Shown: positions 28,840-36,830, counted from the first letter of the stretch. The stretch is 64,000 bases of DNA from Pseudoalteromonas luteoviolacea (GCF_018100925.1 NZ_JAGJEH010000005.1:62001-126000), one strand, 5' to 3'. The notes: generated by a model not told the origin, from the sequence alone. Translations and numbers: made by a program.

Positions 28840-29337
28840 ATGAGCCAAGAAAGAATACTTTCTGCAGATAAAAATGCCGATAGTAATGATGAAGTCCTGC
28901 AGTGGGTGACATACAAACTAGAGGAAGAAACGTACGGTATCAATGTAATGCAAGTGCAAGAAGTGCTTCGTTACACTGAAATAGCCCCTGTTCCAGGCGC
29001 ACCAAGTTATGTGTTAGGTATTATCAACTTACGTGGTAATGTTGTAACTGTTATAGATACGCGTGCCCGCTTTGGACTGATGAGCGCTGAAGTAACCGAC
29101 AATTCTCGCATCGTTATTATTGAAGCTGAAAAGCAAGTAATTGGCATTTTAGTAGACAGTGTTGCTGAGGTTGTTTATTTACGCAGTTCAGAAATCGACA
29201 GCGCACCAAATATTGGCACTGAAGAAAGTGCTAAATTTATTCAAGGTGTTTCTAACCGTGAAGGTGAGCTACTGATTTTAGTCGATCTTAACAAACTACT
29301 CAGCGATGATGAGTGGGATGAGTTGAGTCATCTGTAG
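28840..29337 (+). CDS. cheW: CheW, receptor-kinase coupling protein
   Basis: A 165-residue single CheW domain. WVTYKLEEETYGINVMQVQEV, IINLRGNVVTVIDTR and LVDLNKLL are the conserved segments. It bridges chemoreceptors and CheA P5. Its Shine-Dalgarno (TGGAG) is good, and it is followed 3 nt later by the DUF2802 gene. Confidence 0.95.
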   Translation: MSQERILSADKNADSNDEVLQWVTYKLEEETYGINVMQVQEVLRYTEIAPVPGAPSYVLGIINLRGNVVTVIDTRARFGLMSAEVTDNSRIVIIEAEKQVIGILVDSVAEVVYLRSSEIDSAPNIGTEESAKFIQGVSNREGELLILVDLNKLLSDDEWDELSHL

Positions 29338-29340
29338 ATT

Positions 29341-29766
29341 GTGGCGGCAGTAACATTAGATGACGTACTTATTGTACTTGTGATAGCGGCGAGCGTGATT
29401 AGCTTGCTGTGCTTAGGTTTGCTTTTTGTATTTAGTAAGCGCATATATCAAGCCCAGCAAAGTAATGCTAGATTGCTTAAACAAACACAAAATGATGCAG
29501 AACAAATTAGCATTTTAAGAAGCGAAATTGCTGAAGTTAGAGCAAGTGTACTAAGTATCGGAAAGCGTCTTGTCGCTAGTGAGAGTTTTGCCAAAGATTT
29601 GGCGCAGCAGCAAGCAGCGCAAAAATATGATGACCCGGACGCAAAAATATATTCTCGGGCCGTTAAAATGGTGGAACTTGGCGCAGATCTTGAGGAGATC
29701 ATGAGGGAATGTGAGCTGCCAAGGGCTGAAGCTGAACTACTTATGTCTTTACATAATAAGTCTTAA
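29341..29766 (+). CDS. DUF2802 family membrane-anchored protein
   Basis: A 141-residue protein with one N-terminal membrane helix (about residues 7-30), a coiled-coil region (residues 35-85) and a C-terminal DUF2802-like segment (YSRAVKMVELGADLEEIMRE then CELPRAEAELLMSLH) that resembles a small helix-turn-helix. This gene is routinely found after cheW in Vibrio and relatives; its role is not established. The start is GTG. It closes the flagellar-chemotaxis run and is followed by a strong terminator. Confidence 0.8.
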   Translation: MAAVTLDDVLIVLVIAASVISLLCLGLLFVFSKRIYQAQQSNARLLKQTQNDAEQISILRSEIAEVRASVLSIGKRLVASESFAKDLAQQQAAQKYDDPDAKIYSRAVKMVELGADLEEIMRECELPRAEAELLMSLHNKS

Positions 29767-29770
29767 ATTA

Positions 29771-29795
29771 AAAGGTGCCAAATGGCGCCTTTTTT
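29771..29795 (+). terminator. Rho-independent terminator closing the che operon
   Basis: A 9-bp stem (29771-29779 with 29784-29792, one G-T pair) with a 4-nt loop and six T residues, 5 nt after the DUF2802 stop. Confidence 0.85.
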
Positions 29796-29953
29796 AGTTT
29801 TAAGGTTTTAACGATTTTTGCTCAGCTCAGCCTAACCTTCTATCAGCGTTCACTTCCTATATGTGGCTTACTTTAGTGATAGTAAGTCGTTGCCTGCAAC
29901 CTTAATGGTTTCGCAGTATTTATCTGGTTACTATGTTGTTCCAAGGAGGAGCA

Positions 29954-31072
29954 GTGGTCAAAATATTGATAGGCTTAATCGCATTTTGGACTGTTATAGG
30001 CTGCAGTCAAACAGTAAATGGACTACAACAAAAATTAGAACAGCAGGTTGTCAACAATGCAGCAGTGCATGGCATACCAGCTCAAGCTGTTCTGGTAAAT
30101 AAAAATGGTAAGGTGATTTTTAAGTTTGCTACGAATTCACCGAGCTCTAGGCTGCCCCAAACTCTAGATGAACATAGTGTTTTTCCTATCTTTTCTGTGA
30201 GTAAGCTTTTTGCTAATGTGCTCGTTTATCAGCTTTTAGAAAGGGGAGAATTAAACTTAGAAGATAATATAGGTGACTATTTAAATTTACCGCAGCAGTG
30301 GCAAAAAATCCCCTTACGTGCACTACTCAACCACACATCTGGCATACCTGAATATTTTACAATGACGGATGGTCAGGTTGTCGCACCGAAAACGATAGAA
30401 GAGGTAATCATAGCGTTTCAGGACCAGCAGCCAACATCACAACCAAATGAGAAAATAGCATATACACAAACCAATTATTTGCTGATTAAGTTACTATTAG
30501 AGGCGATCACAGCACAATCGTACGAAACGTTAGTAGAGGAACGCATATTTCACCCATTGCAAATGTCAAACACATATCTGCATGGGCGTTCAGATACCAG
30601 TAACTCGGTAGCATCATACCTTCCCAACGGCGGGCAAGATCTTGTGGCTAATCAATATGTTTTTCCTACCTACGGTAACTCACACACGGGTGCATACTCC
30701 ACGACACACGACTTAAATAGTTTTTTATCAGGACTCATGTCAGGCAAATTGGTGAATGTTACGCTCTTGAGAGAGCTTTGGCAGCAAAATAAGCTCACTA
30801 ATGGCGATATGAATTATTTTTCTTCTGGTTGGCACGTAGAAAAAATGGGGCCTTGGCAGAGTGTTGGACATGATGGTGGTGCTTTGTTGCGAGTAACGGC
30901 TATGCTAAATCAGAGATCAGGTGAGTATATGCTTTTTATCTATCTAACCAACGGTAATCTTGATGGCGTTTGGAGCAATCGCCTCATAGGTTCATTACAG
31001 CAGCACGTCTTGCCAGACACTTTTTCTCGATTGATAGCTTGGGCCAGATATAAAGACTGGTTTATATTTTAA
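29954..31072 (+). CDS. Lipoprotein serine hydrolase, beta-lactamase/S12 family
   Basis: Family members are class C beta-lactamases, DD-peptidases, D-aminopeptidases and esterases, so substrate cannot be told. The catalytic SxxK tetrad SVSK is at residues 81-84 and an H-D-G-G motif (VGHDGGALL) replaces KTG, as in many S12 enzymes. The second motif reads YTQ (residues 170-172) where YxN is usual. The N terminus is a lipoprotein signal with lipobox VIGC and Cys17, so the enzyme is likely membrane-anchored outside the cytoplasm. GTG at 29954 is preferred over ATG 29933 because AAGGAGGAG lies just upstream of it. Length is 372 residues. It begins the accessory block between the che and ccm regions. 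Confidence 0.85.
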   Translation: MVKILIGLIAFWTVIGCSQTVNGLQQKLEQQVVNNAAVHGIPAQAVLVNKNGKVIFKFATNSPSSRLPQTLDEHSVFPIFSVSKLFANVLVYQLLERGELNLEDNIGDYLNLPQQWQKIPLRALLNHTSGIPEYFTMTDGQVVAPKTIEEVIIAFQDQQPTSQPNEKIAYTQTNYLLIKLLLEAITAQSYETLVEERIFHPLQMSNTYLHGRSDTSNSVASYLPNGGQDLVANQYVFPTYGNSHTGAYSTTHDLNSFLSGLMSGKLVNVTLLRELWQQNKLTNGDMNYFSSGWHVEKMGPWQSVGHDGGALLRVTAMLNQRSGEYMLFIYLTNGNLDGVWSNRLIGSLQQHVLPDTFSRLIAWARYKDWFIF

Positions 31073-31164
31073 AGCTGGCATAACAAAACCCAGTAATTGA
31101 TGCCTATCTTGTTCACTAAGTCTGAGACTGCATACTTCAAACTTAGACTGACTAACGCGTTATG

Positions 31165-31383
31165 TTAATCCCACTTAGTCGTGCAACCGTCACGGCAAGA
31201 ATACTCTTGGGTTGGCATGCATGCAATGCAGCCGGTATGGCCTTTGGTCACTTTACAGTTCCTCATTGGATCTGTAGGGGGCAAAGATCCAAACCCACCG
31301 GCAACTTTGGGGGTTGCCTCTCGCATGGCATTGTCATTTTTCATCAGTTGCTTCAGATGCTTTTTGTTCATTGAAGGTTTCAT
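31165..31383 (-). CDS. Small Cys-rich peptide with GG leader, putative RiPP precursor
   Basis: A 72-residue peptide. Residues 1-30 are basic and helix-prone (MNKKHLKQLMKN) and end in VAGG, a double-glycine-type leader border. Residues 31-72 hold five cysteines at positions 43, 52, 55, 63 and 67, with Thr, Gly, Pro and a C-terminal TTKWD. This two-part design resembles bacteriocin/RiPP precursors. The reading is supported by a strong AAGGAG site 7 nt before the ATG at 31383; overlapping + strand ORFs lack such support. A start at Met5 (31371) is possible. Divergent to it, 98 nt away, is a glycosyltransferase with polypeptide-GalNAc-transferase-like motifs, so the peptide could be its substrate. 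The Cys spacing is not that of known glycocins (paired CX6C). A metal-binding or toxin peptide is an alternative. No family was recognised. Confidence 0.6.
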   Translation of the reverse strand: MKPSMNKKHLKQLMKNDNAMREATPKVAGGFGSLPPTDPMRNCKVTKGHTGCIACMPTQEYSCRDGCTTKWD

Positions 31384-31424
31384 AGTTCACTCCTTTTTTG
31401 TTTCATTTAAGTTAATTTTGTGTA

Positions 31425-31470
31425 AATGTACCTTATGTGGTACTGTAGTACAACATTTAATCGGTACGTC
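31425..31470. promoter_or_regulatory. Shared GTAC-palindrome region between peptide and glycosyltransferase genes
   Basis: Four GTAC tetramers start at 31428, 31440, 31448 and 31464. They make overlapping inverted repeats: GTACC/GGTAC (31428-31432 with 31439-31443) and GTACT/AGTAC (31440-31444 with 31447-31451). A possible - strand promoter for the peptide gene overlaps them (TTGACG at 31472-31467, TACTAC at 31450-31445, 16-nt spacer). This looks like an operator governing both divergent genes; the regulator is unknown. Confidence 0.4.
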
Positions 31471-31481
31471 AAGGAGTTGGC

Positions 31482-32399
31482 ATGAGTTTGAGTATAATTA
31501 TTCCCTTTTTAAATGAAGGGATTAACGTTGAAAAAACCTTAACTAGCATTTTTAGTACTGTCAAAGGTGATGTCGAAGTGGTTTTGATTAACGATGCCAG
31601 TGATGATGATTTTGCATATGAGTCGGTTGCAAAGCAATATCACTGTGAATACGTTCGTAACTCATTCAGGGTTGGCGTCGCAGCATGTAGGGATCTGGGG
31701 GTCAAACTTGCGAGTAATGAAGCCGTAATGTTTCTAGATGCGCACATGCAGTTTTTCCAAACGGGTTGGGATAAGCTGGTACTTGAGCGAGTTTTACACG
31801 AACCGAACACTATTTTTTGTGCCCGCTCAGTATACATGAATTTAAATTGGGAGGTTGTTAGCAATGCACCCCAAGGTTGTGGCGCGTTCATACCATTTGA
31901 GAACGTACAAGATTTCCTGGCGACAAAGTGGTTAATTAATCCGACTGATGATCATTCAATACCTTGTATTTTTGGTGCGGCGTATTGTTTTAATAAAAGC
32001 TTTTATGAGCAGCTTGGAGGATTATCTGGTTTACTTCAGTGGGGTGGAGATGAGCAGTTTTTGAGTGCAAAAGCTTTTATGTTTGGCGGGCGCTGCGCGT
32101 TGCTTCCTGAACTCTCTGTGGGTCATGTATATCGAGAAATATATCCATACGAATGCTCCCAAACTCTAAATGTTTACAATCAGCTTTATATTGCGTCAGT
32201 ACTGCAACCAAAGGCATCAGCAGATCGCATGGTGAACCGCTTTTTGAACAGTGTAAGTCAAGTTGAAGGCGCCCGAGATTTGCTAGATGATATGCGCGAA
32301 GAAGTCCAAGCACATCGTGAATACTATTTGTCTTTCCTCAATAAGCGCAGCTTCGCAGAGTTTTTGGCGTACAATGAGGCTTTTCGACATAGGCATTAA
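31482..32399 (+). CDS. Glycosyltransferase, GT-A fold with ppGalNAcT-like motifs
   Basis: A 305-residue soluble family 2/27-type glycosyltransferase. The N-terminal nucleotide-sugar fold starts SLSIIIPFLNEG, with ND at residues 37-38. A metal-binding D-x-H (DAH, residues 86-88, in FLDAHMQF) replaces the usual DxD. Residues 187-191 are WGGDE, and GHVYR follows at 214-218. D-x-H, WGG(E/D) and GH(V/I)xR in this order are the hallmark of polypeptide GalNAc-transferases (GT27), which glycosylate Ser/Thr of peptides. There is no lectin domain or membrane segment. AAGGAG lies 5 nt before the ATG. It is divergent to the Cys-rich peptide gene, so peptide glycosylation is a reasonable inference. Transfer to a saccharide or lipid is the alternative. 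No other polysaccharide genes are nearby. Confidence 0.75.
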   Translation: MSLSIIIPFLNEGINVEKTLTSIFSTVKGDVEVVLINDASDDDFAYESVAKQYHCEYVRNSFRVGVAACRDLGVKLASNEAVMFLDAHMQFFQTGWDKLVLERVLHEPNTIFCARSVYMNLNWEVVSNAPQGCGAFIPFENVQDFLATKWLINPTDDHSIPCIFGAAYCFNKSFYEQLGGLSGLLQWGGDEQFLSAKAFMFGGRCALLPELSVGHVYREIYPYECSQTLNVYNQLYIASVLQPKASADRMVNRFLNSVSQVEGARDLLDDMREEVQAHREYYLSFLNKRSFAEFLAYNEAFRHRH

Positions 32400-32902
32400 T
32401 TCATTAAGCAACTGCTTAGAGAAACGCGGCGAATGTGCAGACATCTAGTAATTATTTGGAGCCTGTTACTCAAGCTGCCTGTTCGGTTTATATCACGAGA
32501 CAGTGCTGAACTGTGCTAAAAGTGTGGTGAAGTGTTCTTTGTTAGGCGCATTTGAGTAATGAATTATACCTATGCTAAAGCGCTGTTTGTTTTTTCACCA
32601 GTTTTTTGTTGGTAGTAGCCTTGCAGCTGGAACTGTTTTGTTTTTAATCTCCTGAAGATGCCAATCGGAATAGTATGGAATTGCATAGCATGATGATATT
32701 GGAAGCGATTCAACATTTTCATATTTAGGAGGGACGCTAGTCGGATTCTATCGCCGAGATAGAGGAGAGGTTGGCAATGAGCCCGCCTCGGTGTTTATTG
32801 ATGGGACAGCCATATAACATTCAATTATTAGACAACTTTTTGTTGCCCAAGTGTGAGAGGCAATCCTTAAAGGTTGCAATTGATTGAGCTGTTTAAAAAG
32901 CG
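32400..32902. other. Gene-poor stretch between glycosyltransferase and PD40 gene
   Basis: About 500 bases with no convincing gene. The only reading of note is a 36-codon + strand ORF at 32777-32887 (starting MSPPRCLLMGQP) with a GGAGAGG site ahead of it. No family was recognised, and it may be a remnant of a decayed gene. No clear Rho-independent terminator was found for either flanking gene. Short and interrupted frames fit a decayed accessory region. Confidence 0.5.
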
Positions 32903-33775
32903 TTACTGCTGTGATTTTAAATTTTTAATGATTTGTGCATCGACCCAGAAAATATCGACATTGTCATAGTTGCCAGTATTCATATTTCGATTGAAAAAAA
33001 GATATTTTCCATCAGGTGTAACATTGGCCAATGCTTCCCATGCTGGCGTGTTAATCTTGTCGCCCATATTTATCGGATCTCCCCAGCTACCATCGGAAGA
33101 CTTAAAGCTGATATAAAGATCTGAACCGCCAAACCCTTCAGCTCGGGTGGCATCAAAAATCAAGTAGGACTCATCTGGAGCAATAAACGGGTGGAAGCTT
33201 TTTCCTGCGTTGATGTTTTTACTTAAAAGCTTGGGAGCTTCATATTTTCCTTCAATCAATCGAGCGTAGCGGATGTCGCCAGTGAAATCTTTTTTAAATT
33301 CATCGAAAAAGAAGGTTCCTTTTGCTGATACTGTCAGGCGCATTGTAGGTAACGTACCAAATGGTGCCGGTAGCTTTTTTATTTCAGACCATTTATCACC
33401 TATTTTGGTTTTGTAGCGGCTACTTAAATACATAGTTTGGCCATCAGGAGAAATAAACGGGGTGCCAACTCGTTTTGAAACGACTTCCTCATGCCACTGA
33501 CCTTTTTCATTTCTATATCTTGTCAATGTTGGTGCTGTGTAAGGCCCTCCGTTGCGTATCAAATAGAATGAAGACATGTCATGGGAGAATAACCCTGTGA
33601 GCTCGTAGTGCTTTGTCGTGACTTTTCCTGGCGCAAAAGGTTTAGGAGTTAGACCAGGGGGCTGTTCACCTAAATATGGATTGAGGTTAGATGAAGAGGG
33701 TTCATTGCTATTGGCTGCGACTGAAATAAATACGGCAGATAAAACAAGTGTGGCAATCAAGTTTGTTTGCATCAT
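32903..33775 (-). CDS. Secreted PD40/WD40-like beta-propeller protein
   Basis: A 290-residue protein with an N-terminal signal peptide (about residues 1-21, ending VAA) and then at least three PD40-type repeats. The repeats show as TPFISPDGQTMYLSS, HPFIAPDESYLIFDA and LANVTPDGKYLFFNR, spaced through residues 105-260. Such propellers (TolB-C-like) occur in periplasmic or secreted proteins that bind proteins or peptides. No catalytic residues are evident and no substrate is proposed. It stands alone in its own transcription unit on the - strand, with AAGG 8 nt before the start. A second ATG directly follows at 33772. Confidence 0.75.
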   Translation of the reverse strand: MMQTNLIATLVLSAVFISVAANSNEPSSSNLNPYLGEQPPGLTPKPFAPGKVTTKHYELTGLFSHDMSSFYLIRNGGPYTAPTLTRYRNEKGQWHEEVVSKRVGTPFISPDGQTMYLSSRYKTKIGDKWSEIKKLPAPFGTLPTMRLTVSAKGTFFFDEFKKDFTGDIRYARLIEGKYEAPKLLSKNINAGKSFHPFIAPDESYLIFDATRAEGFGGSDLYISFKSSDGSWGDPINMGDKINTPAWEALANVTPDGKYLFFNRNMNTGNYDNVDIFWVDAQIIKNLKSQQ

Positions 33776-33991
33776 GGAGTTACCTTATATTCGAATGACC
33801 CTAGCAAGCTAGGTTAATTTACACATATAATAAGGTACGCGTTTACATGACACTTGATGTTGTAATGATTTCCTGCTGATTTATCAATCGAACATGAAGA
33901 ACGGATTTATATTCATTATTATCAACTGCTTACTCATTATTGCGACAAAAAATAATTTAGTTGGGGTACTATTTTAAAGGCCTCACAGTCC

Positions 33992-34288
33992 CTAAGCTTT
34001 TATATTCAATTTACCCTGAAAGTTTTTCCATCCAGGTGGGAATTTACCCCGTAAAACATATGAAAAAGCGATGAGCTCTGCGATTACGTAGTAGAGTTCT
34101 TTTGGTATTTCTTCATGTAAGTCAAGTTGCCCTAGTGTTTTAACTAACGCTGCATCTTCATGGATCATGATCTCTTTTTCTTTCGCAAGTGCGATGATCT
34201 CTTCGGCAAGATCCCCAAACCCCTTGCATACAACTTCAGGAGATTTACCTGCTTCATATAATAGCCCGACGGCTGTTTTTTGTTCCAT
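33992..34288 (-). CDS. FlhB C-terminal-domain-like protein
   Basis: A 98-residue protein matching the part of FlhB that follows the NPTH cleavage site. AVGLLYEAGKSPEVVCKGFG aligns with AVALKY to KGVDELA of FlhB, and IPKELYYVIAELIAFSYVLR with the last FlhB helix. The membrane part and the NPTH site are absent, so it cannot autocleave. Free-standing homologues of this type (FhlB in Salmonella, YlqH in Bacillus) are known and can partly replace the FlhB C-terminal fragment. It is downstream of a FliK-like gene with a 2-nt gap, so the two form an operon that copies the FliK-FlhB interaction pair. Confidence 0.85.
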   Translation of the reverse strand: MEQKTAVGLLYEAGKSPEVVCKGFGDLAEEIIALAKEKEIMIHEDAALVKTLGQLDLHEEIPKELYYVIAELIAFSYVLRGKFPPGWKNFQGKLNIKA

Positions 34289-34290
34289 TT

Positions 34291-36795
34291 TTATACCTTT
34301 ATATTGACGATGGCATGTTTATCATAAAACTGCCTTACTTGGACAGCATCTTCGCGTAATTCAATATCTCCGACTTGTAATCCATGTGCAGCAAGTTTGC
34401 TTCGCAGTGCATCAAGATGTGGCGCTGCAAGTTGGCACACGCTTGGGCTATCGCCAATGATTTCACAATCGACAGCTCTGTCCATTAGCTCAGCTTGCAC
34501 GCTTAGCTGGCCAAGAGCTTCATAATCAAAGTTTAGTCTGACAAACCATACCTGTTTGTCTGGAAGTCCGGCCTTACTTGGTTTTTTATAATTACCAATT
34601 TGTAGTTCACTTTGCTTACATTCCGGTGGGGTCTTCATTGGCAGAAACAAGTTGATTAACAGCTGACTCTCACTATCAAACTTTTGACCGAGTGCTTGGG
34701 GTTGATTAGTCAAAGACATGGCATTTTGAATAAAGCCGAGATCTTCAACCAAACTTTGCTGTGCGGTTAAGTTAACGGCTTGAATAAACTGTTTTGGTTG
34801 CTGTAGTTTGTTGCCTGGGAACAAAGTTTCAACCATAGTTGCAACCCGTTGTTCTTGAGTCACATTCTTGGGTAATTGACTGTCATCTTGCGTACTTAAT
34901 TGTGTGCCCAACAAGGTCACAAGCAGTTTGTCTAAGGCTTGAGTAAAGCTGGTAATTGGCACGCTGGTATTGAGCGGTGTAGCAATGTTGGGCAATCGGC
35001 TAAAGAGATCTTGGCTAACTGTTTCTGGGGTTGCATTACGCTCATCCATCAAGCGTGAAAAAGCTTGATGAACAAGGCGTGTGAGGTCTGCGGACTGGCT
35101 GCTTCTAAAGGTTATTTTTTCAGAGATCTTTTCACTTAACAATGCCGGATCTTTGTGATCAGGAGTCAGTTCTTGAGTTAAGCTTGATTCACGCAAAGGC
35201 TTTGTAAGAATGTGAGTGAGCGGTAATGATGGTGCGCTCGTAGTGACTGTACCTTGTGCGCCGCGCATTGGTATTGAAGTATTTTGAGGCGGCTGTGAAC
35301 CCAACTTGGTTTGCGTTAAATTGAGCTGTTCAGCGGCAATGGGCGCAGCTGCTTTTGGCAAGGCTGCGGCGAATACTTGCTGGAGCAGTTGCATGCGCGC
35401 TTCGAATGGGATTTTTATATTGCTGTTATTTGAAGAGGGTAGAACCGGTTTAGACGATGGCGCTGGCATCTCAGCGCTTGGCACTTTATTTTGTTGTTTT
35501 TGTGCGTGATCACTTTGTACTGTATTTGGTTGAACTGTTGCCTTTTGCGCAGTAGTGTTGATTGGTTGGCTCGAAGCCTGAGGCGCATTGGGCGAGGAAT
35601 TAAGTTTATCTAGCCCCGTAAAATTTTGTTTGATACCTTCGCTCAGTGTCATCAACGGAGAATTATTTGGGCGTACTGCATCGGGTGTAACTAATGGTTT
35701 GTGCAAATAGCTCAAATTGGTTGAAGACATAGCAGGTATGGCCGGTTGGGCTAGCTGACCTGTTTGGGCAGTACTTTGTTTCGCAGTGCGGTTAAAAAAT
35801 GGAGTTTGGGTGATAGATTGCAGTGCTTGCTTGACTGTTTGTTTGATATCCGCCAATGAAACGTTAAATAGTGGCTTGTCATACTTTAAGGTTGGTTCAC
35901 TTTGTGTGCGAGTGGCGACTTTCAGTTGCTCTTGAAATTCATGTGTATCTAACTTAGGCAATATGCTCTTCAGTGAGGTGGTGAGTTTGATTGTGGTTGA
36001 TTTGGTTGCAATCGCTACCTCAATACCATCGTGATGACTACTGAGCTTTGCACTGTGCCAAACCTGTTTTTGCAATTGGTTTAACTCAGAGGGCGTTGGT
36101 GTCTGAAGTTGCGTGATGTTGTGTTGATTTCGACCAAGTTTTAGCGTGCCTTTGTTTTGTGTCAGTTGTACATAATTGGTTTCTTTCTGGCTAAGTTGAC
36201 CAACTAGCTGAGCAATTGCTTTTTTTGCAATAGGCATTTGGTGTAATTTGTCACCAAACATATTAAATACTTGCATCAATATTTTATCGCTTTTGGTACT
36301 TAGGCTGGCTATCAATTTTGACTCTTGTTGAAGCAAGCTTCCGACACTGGGTGGAAGAGGCACGTTAATTCCAAGTTTTGGTAATGTTAGCTGCATACCA
36401 GAAGTTTGTTTGATCCGAGCATCGGTTTGAATGGCGCTATGATCACCAAATCCTTTTAACACGCCGAGCAAGCTGAGTAGCGACTGAGCCGATTTAAGAG
36501 AGAGTTTCGCCTCGGGAGTGATCAGCGTAAGGACAGTGCCTGTTGCATCCAATTTTAACTGAGCTTCGGGCAATTTTAATGCCTGTTCTACATTTGCTTG
36601 GCTACTCAGTCGAACAGGTTGCCAACGTCCATCTAAGGCCACCTCCATTTGAATTGAATCTGGCTTAATTACAATATTACGTGCCAAAAACGTTTTTTCT
36701 GCATCAAGTTGCGGCTGAGTGTTGCGACCTTGTGAATAAGGTGTTGTAGGTGACACATTTGTCTGATGTTGTACAGGAATTGTTTGCTTATTCAT
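34291..36795 (-). CDS. FliK-like hook-length-control domain protein
   Basis: An 834-residue hydrophilic protein rich in Gln, Thr, Ser, Pro and Leu, with a C-terminal FliK-type domain. LNFDYEALGQLSVQAELMDR and HLDALRSKLAAHGLQVGDIE fit the pattern of the secreted hook-ruler domain. It has no signal peptide or membrane segment. It is distinct from the canonical fliK at 9525-11783 and is paired with a FlhB-C-like gene. Such orphan FliK-like genes next to ccmA are seen in related bacteria; their role is not settled. It is divergent from ccmA, and an inverted repeat lies between them. Confidence 0.8.
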   Translation of the reverse strand: MNKQTIPVQHQTNVSPTTPYSQGRNTQPQLDAEKTFLARNIVIKPDSIQMEVALDGRWQPVRLSSQANVEQALKLPEAQLKLDATGTVLTLITPEAKLSLKSAQSLLSLLGVLKGFGDHSAIQTDARIKQTSGMQLTLPKLGINVPLPPSVGSLLQQESKLIASLSTKSDKILMQVFNMFGDKLHQMPIAKKAIAQLVGQLSQKETNYVQLTQNKGTLKLGRNQHNITQLQTPTPSELNQLQKQVWHSAKLSSHHDGIEVAIATKSTTIKLTTSLKSILPKLDTHEFQEQLKVATRTQSEPTLKYDKPLFNVSLADIKQTVKQALQSITQTPFFNRTAKQSTAQTGQLAQPAIPAMSSTNLSYLHKPLVTPDAVRPNNSPLMTLSEGIKQNFTGLDKLNSSPNAPQASSQPINTTAQKATVQPNTVQSDHAQKQQNKVPSAEMPAPSSKPVLPSSNNSNIKIPFEARMQLLQQVFAAALPKAAAPIAAEQLNLTQTKLGSQPPQNTSIPMRGAQGTVTTSAPSLPLTHILTKPLRESSLTQELTPDHKDPALLSEKISEKITFRSSQSADLTRLVHQAFSRLMDERNATPETVSQDLFSRLPNIATPLNTSVPITSFTQALDKLLVTLLGTQLSTQDDSQLPKNVTQEQRVATMVETLFPGNKLQQPKQFIQAVNLTAQQSLVEDLGFIQNAMSLTNQPQALGQKFDSESQLLINLFLPMKTPPECKQSELQIGNYKKPSKAGLPDKQVWFVRLNFDYEALGQLSVQAELMDRAVDCEIIGDSPSVCQLAAPHLDALRSKLAAHGLQVGDIELREDAVQVRQFYDKHAIVNIKV

Positions 36796-36830
36796 TATTC
36801 TAAATCAAATTTTCGGTAATTGGTCGCAAC

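Noticed and set aside
31165..31383. Classical glycocin or lanthipeptide precursor
   Set aside because: The Cys spacing lacks the paired CX6C of glycocins, and no lanthionine synthetase is nearby; only a broader RiPP-like suggestion is kept.
31162..31516. Two + strand ORFs overlapping the Cys-rich peptide gene
   Set aside because: They lack good ribosome sites, run through the divergent promoter region and into the glycosyltransferase start, while the - strand frame has AAGGAG and a coherent leader/core design.
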